Part shown: positions 28,238 to 38,344 of the stretch, in pieces
Layout of the letters: every line of letters begins with the position of its first letter
Numbering within the stretch: the first letter of the stretch is position 1
NCBI GenBank assembly: GCA_030849805.1
Contig: JASANZ010002211.1
Span: forward strand, 1-64,000
Direction of reading: 5' to 3'
Source of the DNA: Sergeia podlipaevii
Taxonomy: Eukaryota > Euglenozoa > Kinetoplastea > Trypanosomatida > Trypanosomatidae
DNA length: 64,000 nucleotides
Translations under genes and position numbers: made by a program
The notes under the pieces: model-generated
Database searches by the model: none
What the model was told of the DNA's origin: nothing
The model's input: only the letters and a program-made list of their open reading frames with translations

Positions 28238-29716
28238 CGTGTGTATTCCTCTTCTTCTCCTTCTTGTTCACGTATCAATTTGCTCACTGTACTTTGCTCT
28301 TGAGGGGAAAACAAGTGCAAATACGCGCTTATTTTGGAGATGACTAAAAACTGTATAGTGAAACGCTAGATACGCTCTACAGTGATATGTTTAAAAAAAA
28401 ATAGTAGAACCCCAAATGTCTAGCAACAAACAATAAATACGATATCTGAACAACTGTTGTTGCCTGAAACTTTTTTAAAGCGTGTAGTGTGTTAGTGGCT
28501 GCTGACTAGTAATAGGTCCTTTACCATATAATTCTTTAGAAGACTTCAATTACACTGGCAGAGAAAAAAAAAGGTAGGGTGGGAGAGATGAAGCAATACG
28601 TTTTTAGTTACAAGTTTGATTAGTTGATAAGCATCAAGCGTGATACAAAAACAGAAAAAAACATTCTGAAGAATAGCAATGATATTATTGCTACATCCAA
28701 GAGTTTGGCACCGCAGAAAAGATAAAGACACCCTGTCATTTTAGGTGTGATTTTCCTCAACTATCATTTATACACAACTTCTTTGATTGTGGGCATAAAA
28801 CTCACCAAGGGCTCTTCTTACTTACCCCTCCCCTCCCCTTCCTTCGCGCTTCAATAACACTTTCATCCGGGGAGCGTTGCCGATATCGTTCATGTGCCAT
28901 CGTAGCCTTGTAGATAAACGGTTTATTGAATGGCTTTAAAATATTAGCGGTCATGGTTGAAGGCGTTGGAAGATAAGAAGAAAAAAAAGTAAGCGATGAA
29001 GTACGTTGTGCATCTCAAATAGAAAAACATACAAAAAAAAAAATACATGTTGAAAACATCGACAATACTTGAAGAGGCACACACGGAAAAGCAAAATGCT
29101 CAGAAAGGGCACCACAACCTCTTTCGGTGCCACTGTGTGTATACCTACTTCCCCTTTTCTGAGGTTTTCATCACCATGTATATGAAAAAAAGGAGTGAGA
29201 GAGACGCGGGTGTACCTTACCTCATCCACTTACCGATAGGACCTCGTGATGCACGCTACCGTGATGAACAACACATGCACGGAAGAAGAGCGGCATTCAC
29301 CTTTCACATAATAGTAATAATAATTGAAAACAAAAATAAAGGACAGCTGAATGTATAAAAACGAGAGGAAAAGAAACAGAAAGGCAATAAAGAAAAGTAG
29401 TGTTACATGTTGCTCATTTTTCCCCCGACCAACCTGTATGAAAGTAGACATTGGCATAGCTTTATATGCGGCCTCTTTCTTTCCTTCTTTTCGCTTCGCG
29501 CTTCTCCTGTTGCTATTGTTGTCGCCGCATATTTTCTTTCCCACCGCTATACGATGTTTCATTTCCTCCCTACTTCACAGAAAGGGGAAAGAATGGCACA
29601 CATACACACACCCACAGTCTCAATATTCTCGTTCTAGATAATGTATTCCTCACACTGCACTCCTTCAAGGGTGCTCCAAGGACAGCTATTCAATCTTTCC
29701 TTTTCTCCTTGTCCCC
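28155..29716. other. 1.5 kb spacer with a (GT)n microsatellite
   Basis: A (GT)n run at 28199-28230 (CA on the coding strand) lies in the 5' leader of the DOCK-like gene, just upstream of its ATG. Further right are A runs (28389-28398, 28563-28571, 29033-29042) and pyrimidine stretches. Small open frames (for example 28951-29229 minus) look like chance. No gene is supported. Confidence 0.55.
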
Positions 29717-32431
29717 TCACACAATCACGGGTTTCTTTTCTACTACAAATATTCCCTCCACTACCGACGGAATTGCACGGTACTGTGCATCCGCAATCTC
29801 AACCTTGTCCGTTGAGTTGAGCAGCACCGGGGCTGTCTGTGTCTGAAAGCCAGTGATAGTCTTGGGCTTTCCAGGCACCGCTACAGTGTCTACGGGGAGG
29901 CCCACACGCACCTGTACGCCAGGTACCGGTTTCATGTTTTCATCGACAGGGATAACCATGCGCGGGGCAATGCTGGGAGTGAGATTGAAGAACATGTAGT
30001 GGTACTTGTCAAGGATTGTCTTATCCAGTTCAAGCGCACTGTGCAGGACGCTCAGGATGCCCATCAGCGCTGTAGGATTGACAAAAGTGCGGTCGTGCTG
30101 AAGGACAGAGAAGGAAAGATGTCCCTTACCCATTGCACACAGCCCCTGCGCAAGACGCACTACAAATAGTACGGGAGCAAACTTCTCACGCTGATAGTAA
30201 GAAGCCAAGTTGCGCAACTTGCCCGCAACGCGAGCGTTGTTGCTGCCGGCAGACACGAGACCGAGTGCTAATATTGCGTTACTCGCGGTGGGGATATCGC
30301 TATCGTGCGCGAGGCGGTTGAGAGTTTCCACAACGGCCATATTCGGGTTTGCGGCGGAAAGAAGCGCGTACACGAGGGGAACCGCACGACGACCCGACAT
30401 GTTGTGCTCGCCCTTGCTGACCGTATCGGCAAGCAGCATATGAATAATAGCCCTCTTGGTCATCTCCGTGCCGAGCGTCTCCCCAACTGCAACGAGCCCA
30501 ATACCGAGGACGGCAGCTGCCTTATAGTTAAGCGGCTGCTGCTTCTCCTTCTCTTCATCCTTCTCTTCCTCCCCCTCCGCCTCCGGCTTTTCAGTGTCGT
30601 CCTCCTCTTCAGCGTCGGCGTTCTCGGCTATTGCGTGGAAGAAGTTCTGGATGACCACAACGTTGCCAGTTGCAGCAAACGCACAGCCGCGCACAACAAT
30701 CTCCGTGTAGCGCTTGATCAGAGGTGACAAAGCCTGAGTGGCATCGAGTAGTGTGTCGGCCGCTTCCTGGCAGCCAAGGAACATGCAGCCCAGAGCCAGA
30801 ATAAGATAGCGCAGGCATGTCTCATGCCTATTGACGTCAGAAATTTCGATCAAGCAGCTCATCATTGTCTCCGTAATATCCTCATCTGCAGAGCCCACGT
30901 ACACCATGGAAAGTGCATATGCCGTCATGCATTGCACTTCAAAAGATTGGTCGGCATCAGCAAGAATGGGATTCAGCAGTTCCTTGATATCTTGCTTCCT
31001 GGTGCCGGCATACGCATAGCCAAGACCCAAGATAGCGCCAATCGAGACTTCCTTCTGAGGCGACGTGACATACTCGCAAAGCAGGCCGTACGCAGGATCA
31101 AAAGGGTGCTTCACACCACACATGGTAATGCCCATTGCCATGCACGCACCGGCCTTGACAAAGGGGCTCTCAGAGTAAAGATACTTATCAAGCTCCTGAA
31201 TACCATCCGTGTGGTCCCACAAGTGCAGCAGGCCAAGCGCGGAAATGGTAGATATAATGCGGTCCTCGCGTTGCTCAAAGATGAAAGTGTCCACCTCCGT
31301 GAGAAACTTATCCTTGCCGTAGCCGCAATTGACAAGACCGCTCACAAATGTGCAGGCCAGATTATACCGCTGCCCCTCTGATGTTCCAGTCTTGCTATCG
31401 CCCGTCTTAAATATCTCCTCGGGCGCCTTGGGGACAAGGGAATCCAGTTCGCTAGCGGTGTGCCGGTAGATCTGGGAAAGTCCCATGTTGCCATTCGCCT
31501 CGCGGAGGAGCTCCTCCTCCTCGTCATCAAAGTCCACAAACACCTTGTTACGTGCGCACTCCAGCGCCATCTGAAGACGCACCGCTTGCTTATCACACTG
31601 AGAGAAGAGACTCTTCACCTTCTCATGGTCGGCCAATTGCAGCGCGATCACCATCGCCTCGGCAAAGGCGCCCATCTTGATATAGATGTCGTGCACCACA
31701 CTTAGGACCTCAGTGTCGAGAGGGCGAGTAAGGTACTTGCTCATTGCTGAAGCGTAGCTGGCAATGCGCTTGTAGTTGGCATCATCCACGTATGAAACAA
31801 TGCGAGAGATGCCGTCAACCTCCGCCAAGAGGTCAACAGCAGTGGGCTCATCCTGGTGCGCAATCATGTACTCCACAATTTGATTCACAAAACCGTTAAG
31901 GTAGCTCGTGTCTTCACTTTTACGCTCCTTCCACTCCTCGGCAATGCCGCCAGAGAGAAAGCGAAGGTATTCGTGACCCCACTGAGCGAGATCATCCTGC
32001 GTGCCCTTCAGCTTGTGCTCCAGTGTGACGCGGCGCACGTCCTCAATTTCGAGTGTCATGGCAACAAACGATAAAACGTCGTGCAGTCTGCGGATAAGAG
32101 CGGCGTCTTGCGTAGCCTTAAGTGCCTGCTCAAGCTCTGGGTATAAAGAGCGAACGTATTTGAGAGGCTTCGGCACAGACGCGACGCTGCCACTGCTGGT
32201 GCGTAGAAGATCTGCTAATTGATCTACAGCAATCTTGGCAATGCCTGTGTTGCTGTCACCCGCCCTAGTAACGAGAAGCTCCACCTGCTCCTTGATGCGC
32301 TCATCCTCCTCACTCATCTTGGTGTCTGCATCCTTGTTGTTCGCGCTGTTCGTATTGTTGTTGTGCTTCTTCCGCGGGTCTTCAGCAGGTGCACCGATCT
32401 GCACTGCCTTCTTATCCGTAGCGCCGCTCAT
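29717..32431 (-). CDS. RPN1: 26S proteasome regulatory subunit RPN1 (PSMD2)
   Basis: A 904-residue non-ATPase subunit of the 19S base. RPN1 is a scaffold that binds ubiquitin-like receptors and Usp14/Ubp6. A charged Asn/Lys-rich N-terminus leads to a helical region, and then the proteasome/cyclosome repeats (about residues 400-780). These show the usual Gly-Ala pattern: ALGLLHLWDHTDGIQELDKY, AGACMAMGITMCGVKHPFDP, GAILGLGYAYAGTRKQDI and TASNAILALGLVSAGSNNARV. An acidic insertion (DAEEEDDTEKPEAEGEEEKD) interrupts the repeats, as in other eukaryotes. The C-terminus ends in KKPVIV. The ATG at 32431 (MSGATDKK) is chosen; the 19 codons upstream encode a Phe/Leu-rich stretch of translated UTR. Length is normal for the family. 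Confidence 0.95.
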   Translation of the reverse strand: MSGATDKKAVQIGAPAEDPRKKHNNNTNSANNKDADTKMSEEDERIKEQVELLVTRAGDSNTGIAKIAVDQLADLLRTSSGSVASVPKPLKYVRSLYPELEQALKATQDAALIRRLHDVLSFVAMTLEIEDVRRVTLEHKLKGTQDDLAQWGHEYLRFLSGGIAEEWKERKSEDTSYLNGFVNQIVEYMIAHQDEPTAVDLLAEVDGISRIVSYVDDANYKRIASYASAMSKYLTRPLDTEVLSVVHDIYIKMGAFAEAMVIALQLADHEKVKSLFSQCDKQAVRLQMALECARNKVFVDFDDEEEELLREANGNMGLSQIYRHTASELDSLVPKAPEEIFKTGDSKTGTSEGQRYNLACTFVSGLVNCGYGKDKFLTEVDTFIFEQREDRIISTISALGLLHLWDHTDGIQELDKYLYSESPFVKAGACMAMGITMCGVKHPFDPAYGLLCEYVTSPQKEVSIGAILGLGYAYAGTRKQDIKELLNPILADADQSFEVQCMTAYALSMVYVGSADEDITETMMSCLIEISDVNRHETCLRYLILALGCMFLGCQEAADTLLDATQALSPLIKRYTEIVVRGCAFAATGNVVVIQNFFHAIAENADAEEEDDTEKPEAEGEEEKDEEKEKQQPLNYKAAAVLGIGLVAVGETLGTEMTKRAIIHMLLADTVSKGEHNMSGRRAVPLVYALLSAANPNMAVVETLNRLAHDSDIPTASNAILALGLVSAGSNNARVAGKLRNLASYYQREKFAPVLFVVRLAQGLCAMGKGHLSFSVLQHDRTFVNPTALMGILSVLHSALELDKTILDKYHYMFFNLTPSIAPRMVIPVDENMKPVPGVQVRVGLPVDTVAVPGKPKTITGFQTQTAPVLLNSTDKVEIADAQYRAIPSVVEGIFVVEKKPVIV

Positions 32432-33075
32432 CAAGACAAATGTCGGCGTACAAGAAAAAAAAAGCAGAGGGAACAAATAAATAAACAAAATAAAGAAAGA
32501 ACTAGGGTGCGGTCGTGTGTCCCTGCCAATACCTCACTCGTTCGCTACAAAGCTATTCTTGAGATATTTTTTATAAATATAGTTTAATAATACTAAAACT
32601 AAGCAAGTACAATAATGTTTTGTACAAATATAAAGATTGCATTCATTTTTTTAAAAAAAAGGAAAAAGAATTTCAAAAAGATGAAGATGCATGCACGTCA
32701 AATGATTTCATAGATCGCTCCAATATATATACTAATGAGTGGCTACACATCAATGTAGAGAAGTGTACCGTGAAGTCAGGCAACTACAAAAGGAATTTAT
32801 TTGTTTTTGTAACGAGTCTAAACAAACGAAACAACAAACACACACACACATACACAGTAACACATATTGCATATTTGATGATTGCATTTTTTTTAAAAAA
32901 AGGAATGCAATAGACGCAATATAAAGAAAGAAATAGTTTACATTAAGACAGCCCTACAGCATAAGGCAAATCTTCCATCCACTTGAGTGTAGCAACTGAG
33001 AAGAAAAAAAAAATATGCAGAGATACACACACCAGTGAAGAATCAACAACACACCTTTGATAGCTGCTCCGCATT
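32432..33075. other. spacer containing two T/A palindromes
   Basis: Contains T7A8 at 32646-32660 and a longer perfect-ended palindrome at 32881-32911, whose arms ATTGCATT and AATGCAAT flank a T/A core. A (CA)n stretch lies near 32838-32850. A poly-A run sits at 33004-33013. No gene. Confidence 0.6.
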
Positions 33076-35712
33076 CTACAACAAGTTAGAAGACAAGCGT
33101 GCAAGCTGACGAACATTGGAAGAGAAATAGACAAAGTTACTCTCTGAGGAATGTTCGCCCTGCTTTGGCAGTTCAAGGTTCAGCAAGCTCTGAAAGTCTG
33201 ACATACGCCGTACAACACGCTGCATGTCTGGCCCCACCACAAGTACTCCAAGACAGCCGCGAAGAAGCACATCTAGCAGGTGAAACACAGCACCACTGTG
33301 CCGCTCACGGTCGTAAGAGACTCCCTTAGATCGGCACAGCGTGAAGAAAGCCGTGTGGCGAATACCAGAAATGAAAGGATTGTATATAATGCCGCTGTAC
33401 ACATACTTGAGCTCCTTTCCTGTCTCTGGCATCATGCATACACCCCTCATCGCATCCCATTCGCTATGGGTAATCATCGCGGCAAAATCATGTGCCACAG
33501 CGTTGTTTGTCCGGTGCATATCTACGTCTACACCCCACATACGTACAACATTGGTTCCATCACCATTTGGATTGGGTTTTTCAAAGAGAACAAAGTCAAT
33601 AGACATGTAGCCAAATACGCGCTTCCGAAAGGCGGCGCGGCCAACAGTGAGCGAAGCCTCGCGCACAGCATCATACGGAATAGGAGAAGAACAGGGAAAG
33701 CAGCACCCCATCTCAGTAAACGCAGGTGCAAGTAGCGGCTCCACTACAGAGCGCAGATGAACCTCTCCGGATGGTTCTATAAATAAGTTTGCCGTTACCG
33801 TGGCCAAAACGCGGCTAGGGACGGCCTCCACGCATGCCCCAACAACGTCCAAGGTATTGAGATAAGATGACCAATCCGCATAGCAGCCTGGGTGAACCAA
33901 GCGTGCTCGCTTGTCGCCAAACTCCTCTAGTTCTTGCAGCACAGACTCAAAGCGAGGCGCGTCGCGGCCAGCAGCGGCTGCCTTAAGGGATTTCATGCGA
34001 CTCGTATCAAAGTACGCGTGCCCTCTGCTACCTGCCTCTGTGTCGAGCTTGATAAGCCACCGTGGAACTTCACGGTGTTCAATCATAAGTGTCGCAAGAG
34101 CTCGTAAGAGATCCGCACTAGAGCGAAGCTGTGTGACTCCCGGTGGTATAGTGACGCCCGCGGATTCCAAGAGGCGCTGGCAGCCACTTTTTGTTCCAAA
34201 CACCTGCGCGACACGCGGCTCCGGACTGAGCAAAGGCAAATTGAGCATCGTAGCCATTGTGAGCTCCTCTGGTCCTAGCACTCCAGGCACAATGAAGGCT
34301 GGTTTACCTGTGGCAAGTGCTGACAGCAGCTTCATCAGGCGTGCTGATAAGAGCACAAGCCGAGTAAGGCTCATTCCTTCCGGCAATCTAGATACATCCT
34401 CTGGCACTAAGAATGTGAGGCGGCCTGCCACGTTTGAGACTCCCGCGTCGGCAAGGAGAGTGTAGTAGTACTCCAGCACTTCGGTCTCAGGCTTGAATGG
34501 TGCCACAAACACAAGCTCTACGTTAGGGTCTGCCAAGTCGCACAAGCGGGTGAGCTGTCCAAGTTGTCGTACAAAGTAAAAAGGAATGTTCTTAGCATGA
34601 AAGGAAGGATAAGACAGAGAGGGAATGTGAATCACTGTGCGCTTTGAGCTACGAATACGCGGCCAACGCTTAATGAACTCCTCCATTGTTTGCCTCCAGC
34701 GTGTGAGTCGTGTCTCCCGCACGGTATTAATCACGCGCCGCGTCACACAGTGCGCACGGTGAATGGCCCACTGCTGCTGAATGATCGTGGCTGCCCGTGT
34801 TCCAATGACGAGGTGAGTGTACGCAATGCGCTGTTTATGCATGCGCCACACCGACTGGATCTTCGCTGCTGCCAAGTCATGACCGCGCACTCCGTAATTG
34901 TACTGCTGTGAGATGTCCCCGAGAAAAGGCTCCACGTCTTCATAATTGGCTACACATTCCAGCAAGTCTCGCTGTGTTGCGTACCCATCCAACTGATAGG
35001 ACGCCAGCGTGGCAAGCTTCTTGCCATCAATGTAGCCAACCTCCACGCCGTAGCTCTTCAAAAACTCTTCGAGAGTTTGTATAAGGCGCTCGATATTGCC
35101 CCAAGAAGAGAGATAGTGCCTCTTGAATGAGGCAAACTCGGGCGTGTTACGGAGCGTCTTACCTTTACGAATGATAAACTCGTGCATCGAGTAGAGATCA
35201 AGCAGTTCGGTGTAGGTGCGTGCGTCATCGCGTTGTACCTCGCTAGCATCTGCCGTCGGCGCAGCCGTAGAGGACGTGGTAGGGCTAGACTGTGAGTACG
35301 CTGCTTCCTCCTCTTCCCAGGCTTTGAGTTCTGTGAGATTTAGTTTTGTGGGAAGCTTTTCAATCTCGCTGTAATCTAGTTTATAACCCTTCATGCGGCT
35401 ATATCCCGAAGTCTCAGTCATTATCGACAACTGCTGTTGCTTGCTCATACGAGACGCAACGCCGCTATGCAGTGGTGCGCGTAATGCCTTCATGGGACCT
35501 CCTGTCGTGAGCGCTCGCTCAAGGTCAAATGTAGGCGGCAGATCTCCTTTCTCCACCAGCTGCAAAAAGCCTTCATTTGGGTCTGAAGAGGCATCTGCTG
35601 GTTTATAATCAGCTGTGACACGCTTCGGTGTGATTAAGGGTAGTAAAGGTTTTGGCCGAGAACTTGGATTCTTGTTGATGGGAATGTAGTCGCGCGTCTT
35701 GCTAGCGCGCAT
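33076..35712 (-). CDS. IQCH: IQ motif-containing protein H (IQCH)-like
   Basis: An 878-residue protein resembling metazoan IQCH, a protein of sperm and ciliated cells. Residues about 1-60 are basic and disordered. An acidic/Ser-rich linker (about 125-160) precedes a helical region. Two adjacent IQ-like calmodulin-binding segments lie at about 285-330 (AAAKIQSVWRMHKQRI and ATIIQQQWAIHRAH). The large C-terminal region has the ATP-grasp-like order seen in IQCH: FGTKSGCQRLLESAGVTIPP, then RWLIKLDTEAGSRGHAY, then MWGVDVDMHRTNNAVAHDF near the end. The ATG at 35712 (MRASKTRDYIP) is the first in frame. A flagellar or axonemal location is inferred from the family and fits the several IFT genes nearby. 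Confidence 0.8.
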   Translation of the reverse strand: MRASKTRDYIPINKNPSSRPKPLLPLITPKRVTADYKPADASSDPNEGFLQLVEKGDLPPTFDLERALTTGGPMKALRAPLHSGVASRMSKQQQLSIMTETSGYSRMKGYKLDYSEIEKLPTKLNLTELKAWEEEEAAYSQSSPTTSSTAAPTADASEVQRDDARTYTELLDLYSMHEFIIRKGKTLRNTPEFASFKRHYLSSWGNIERLIQTLEEFLKSYGVEVGYIDGKKLATLASYQLDGYATQRDLLECVANYEDVEPFLGDISQQYNYGVRGHDLAAAKIQSVWRMHKQRIAYTHLVIGTRAATIIQQQWAIHRAHCVTRRVINTVRETRLTRWRQTMEEFIKRWPRIRSSKRTVIHIPSLSYPSFHAKNIPFYFVRQLGQLTRLCDLADPNVELVFVAPFKPETEVLEYYYTLLADAGVSNVAGRLTFLVPEDVSRLPEGMSLTRLVLLSARLMKLLSALATGKPAFIVPGVLGPEELTMATMLNLPLLSPEPRVAQVFGTKSGCQRLLESAGVTIPPGVTQLRSSADLLRALATLMIEHREVPRWLIKLDTEAGSRGHAYFDTSRMKSLKAAAAGRDAPRFESVLQELEEFGDKRARLVHPGCYADWSSYLNTLDVVGACVEAVPSRVLATVTANLFIEPSGEVHLRSVVEPLLAPAFTEMGCCFPCSSPIPYDAVREASLTVGRAAFRKRVFGYMSIDFVLFEKPNPNGDGTNVVRMWGVDVDMHRTNNAVAHDFAAMITHSEWDAMRGVCMMPETGKELKYVYSGIIYNPFISGIRHTAFFTLCRSKGVSYDRERHSGAVFHLLDVLLRGCLGVLVVGPDMQRVVRRMSDFQSLLNLELPKQGEHSSESNFVYFSSNVRQLARLSSNLL

Positions 35713-36214
35713 TATTTGTCTGTCGTGGTGCTACAGGCGTGTGTATATACAAATTTCTATTTGTTCTTGTGCCGGCCGTATATTTTTGTGCTTTTCCTGG
35801 AGTGCGGCTAGTACACTTGCTTACTAAGGGAAGAAAACAGCCAAAGTACCGGTATCAAAGAAAAAAAAATGGGAGAACAAAGATGCATTGACATCGGTGT
35901 GCTGCATGAGATAGAATAGAATCGCAATGCAAACATACAGGACCGAATGCATTCGCTCACCTTCACAAATATGTAATACAGAGAAAGAAAACAGAAAAGA
36001 GGATGTGCACCGATAACTGTATTGACTAACACACATACTTATACGCACACACATTCCCGCTCCTATTTCCCTCTTGTACACGTCGGCTCTTGATGCAAGT
36101 TGAGATATGCGCCCATTGTTTACCTGACAAAAATTCACTTCACAACCCACCCACTATGTGGAGACAGCACACACACATACACACAGAGAGCACACGAGTA
36201 TCATATAACCACCT
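35713..36214. other. spacer
   Basis: A short A run (35864-35872) and CA-rich blocks (36027-36050, 36170-36190). No gene is supported; the minus-strand frame at 35808-36150 is Phe/Cys-rich translated pyrimidine tract. Confidence 0.55.
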
Positions 36215-37228
36215 TTATCTCATTACAAAATTTAAGTTGTCCTCAGCGCCATCGCGCTCCACTGCATCCTCGTTAGGCACCACAGGTGCCGTCGGTGCAC
36301 CGCCGATAGTACGTGTCTTGGGGCCCTCCGCATTTGGATCCTCAGAAAGTCCAGCGTTGATTTTCTGCAACTTCTGCCGCAGTACCTCCACCGCGTCATA
36401 CACGATCTGCAGCACCGGGAGTGCGCCAGTGGACTCAACTACAAAGGTGAAATCAAAATAGTCCTTCTTGCTCTTTCGCGGACGCACAAACACAAGTGGC
36501 TCTGGAAGCTTATCAAAAGGCGCCTCCAGCGCAGTGCACTCGCGGCAGAAGATGCACGCATCAGCGTCTCTGACGGCGACCTGATGGGTCTTGTGGTCAA
36601 ACTCGAATACGTTGCGAGGGCAGCGATTCACCCATTTAGTGCAGTGTTCATCATCCAACTTGGCAAAGCCTTCAGGATTGAGAACAATGTCTGGCGCGTA
36701 TCGCATCGCCACGGTGGCGACTGGCATAAACTTAGCGTGCGTCTTTCCAATGTTCTTCCGAATCACAATGCGCAGATTTAGTTTCTGGCAGCGCCCGAGA
36801 GTGACGAGCCAGATGCCCTTCTCTTCCGCACTCACCGGATACACTTCATCATCGTCAATCTTCAGAGATTCGTTTACAAACACCTGAACACTATGCTGGT
36901 CCTCCGGGCACTCAGCATGAAGCTCACCGGTGATCTGGCAAGATGGGCAACCCACGCCGCCACACGCGCAGTCGCGGGCGTAGTTCAATCGACGAGCCTT
37001 CATTGAAAACAGAGGAACTAGACCAAGACGGTGCGCTATCATCTCATCTGGAAGCACAGAGGTGTTGTCGACAATGGTAACAGCCTCAATGCCAAGCACA
37101 GGGACCTCTGCAAGCATCACACGACGCAGGCCATTCGCGAACGAATTGTCTACCTCGCAAAGGTGAAACTCCAGTGTCTCTCCAGCATTATGCGCCTTCT
37201 GCTGGCAGTCTATAATCCTCACCTTCAT
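36215..37228 (-). CDS. RPB3: RNA polymerase II subunit RPB3, with a four-cysteine ferredoxin-like motif
   Basis: A 337-residue alpha-like subunit. The dimerisation core is clear: FANGLRRVMLAEVPVLGIEA, IAHRLGLVPL, then GKTHAKFMPVATVAM and the C-terminal FTFVVESTGALP. The zinc loop C87-x-C89-x4-C94-x2-C97 is the RPB3 hallmark, absent from the Pol I/III paralogue AC40. In addition, Cys203 followed by C225-x2-C228-x2-C231 (NRCPRNVFEF ... ACIFCREC) matches the ferredoxin-like iron-sulfur motif of archaeal RpoD, which most studied RPB3 proteins have lost. The Pro/Glu-rich tail ends NLNFVMR. The ATG at 37228 (MKVRIIDC) is used because the longer frame starts at TTG. RPB3 is preferred over AC40 on the zinc loop. 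Confidence 0.87.
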   Translation of the reverse strand: MKVRIIDCQQKAHNAGETLEFHLCEVDNSFANGLRRVMLAEVPVLGIEAVTIVDNTSVLPDEMIAHRLGLVPLFSMKARRLNYARDCACGGVGCPSCQITGELHAECPEDQHSVQVFVNESLKIDDDEVYPVSAEEKGIWLVTLGRCQKLNLRIVIRKNIGKTHAKFMPVATVAMRYAPDIVLNPEGFAKLDDEHCTKWVNRCPRNVFEFDHKTHQVAVRDADACIFCRECTALEAPFDKLPEPLVFVRPRKSKKDYFDFTFVVESTGALPVLQIVYDAVEVLRQKLQKINAGLSEDPNAEGPKTRTIGGAPTAPVVPNEDAVERDGAEDNLNFVMR

Positions 37229-38344
37229 CTCTGCGCACAATAAAAAAAGCAAACTAACTAACTTGTACCTACCACAATTATATGCGTAGTTGGTCTCTTA
37301 AAGAAGAGAAGAAAAAAATAGGCAAAAGAAAAGCTATTCAAGACGAGAAAAAGCCACCACGTATTGTCTTAAAATGCCAAGAATATACAACTTCTAATAT
37401 TTATTTAGAAACTACTGCCAAAATGGAGGAAAGAGAAGAGAACATCAAAGGGGTTCAGAGAGGGGAAAAATGCGTTGAACATGAAGAGAAGCATGTAGAC
37501 ATACTTTGTGTTTTTCGCAATAGCAGTTCAATGGCTTCGCAAACGTTGAGAAGCAACAAGTGATATGGATATCAATAATGATTTTTTTCTGATAAGCACG
37601 ACAATATGCACGTTATACGCGAAAGCACGCGCATAAAAACAAACAAACAAGCCCACAACAACAACAAAAAAAAAAAAACATACAATAGAAGGAAAGAGGA
37701 AAAAAAAAAGGGCAACGGCCACTGCACTTAGAAAAGTCAATGGAAATATGCAAAACAAGATAAACGGGTAAAACTGTTCACTTGAGCATCACAAGTAAGG
37801 ATCATTCTATATTCGCAAGTGTTGAGTCAAAGAAAGATTGCGCTATTCAGTCATCCTTCGCGGTTGCGTTCTCTCTACTACCTCTATTTTCTCTTCTTCT
37901 TAACTCACTACCGTATTGTGTCTCCCTGCAGCAACGCAGGTGTCTAATTGTATTACATATACATAATAAAAGAAAAAAAAATCCTCGTTTTGTTCCCTCT
38001 ATAGCAAGATAAAGGTACTACGCAATTGGGAGGAGAAAAAAATACCAAAACATAAAGCACCCAACATGCCGAATGAAACAGATAAAAATAAAAGTAGTGC
38101 AGCCAGTCATAAACACACGCACTCACCACATTCGTTGGCCCATGAGGAACCATGTATATGCATGCATAGATTTATACTGGCACCATGTAAGCACCACACA
38201 ACAATGATTGCTCCACTTGCTCTTTTCCATCTCATATTCAAACGCCACTATATGTGGGAACACAACCACTTCTATCATCCTTTCCCTCAATTCGTTTTCC
38301 TTTCTATCTTTCCACTCAGCTTCCTCTTGTGCCATTTATGTTTT
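37229..38344. other. 1.1 kb spacer
   Basis: A-rich on the plus strand, with long A or purine runs at 37662-37678 and 37697-37709 and several shorter ones, all pyrimidine tracts on the coding strand. Scattered frames on both strands look random. No gene. Confidence 0.55.

Noticed and set aside
28951..29229. Minus-strand frame of 92 codons in the spacer before RPN1
   Set aside because: The product is Phe/Leu/Val-rich, as expected from a translated polypyrimidine tract, and does not resemble a real membrane protein family.
37282..37563. Plus-strand frame of 93 codons between RPB3 and IFT70
   Set aside because: It is the complement of pyrimidine-rich UTR, Lys/Glu-biased with no domain, and would be the only plus-strand gene in the unit.
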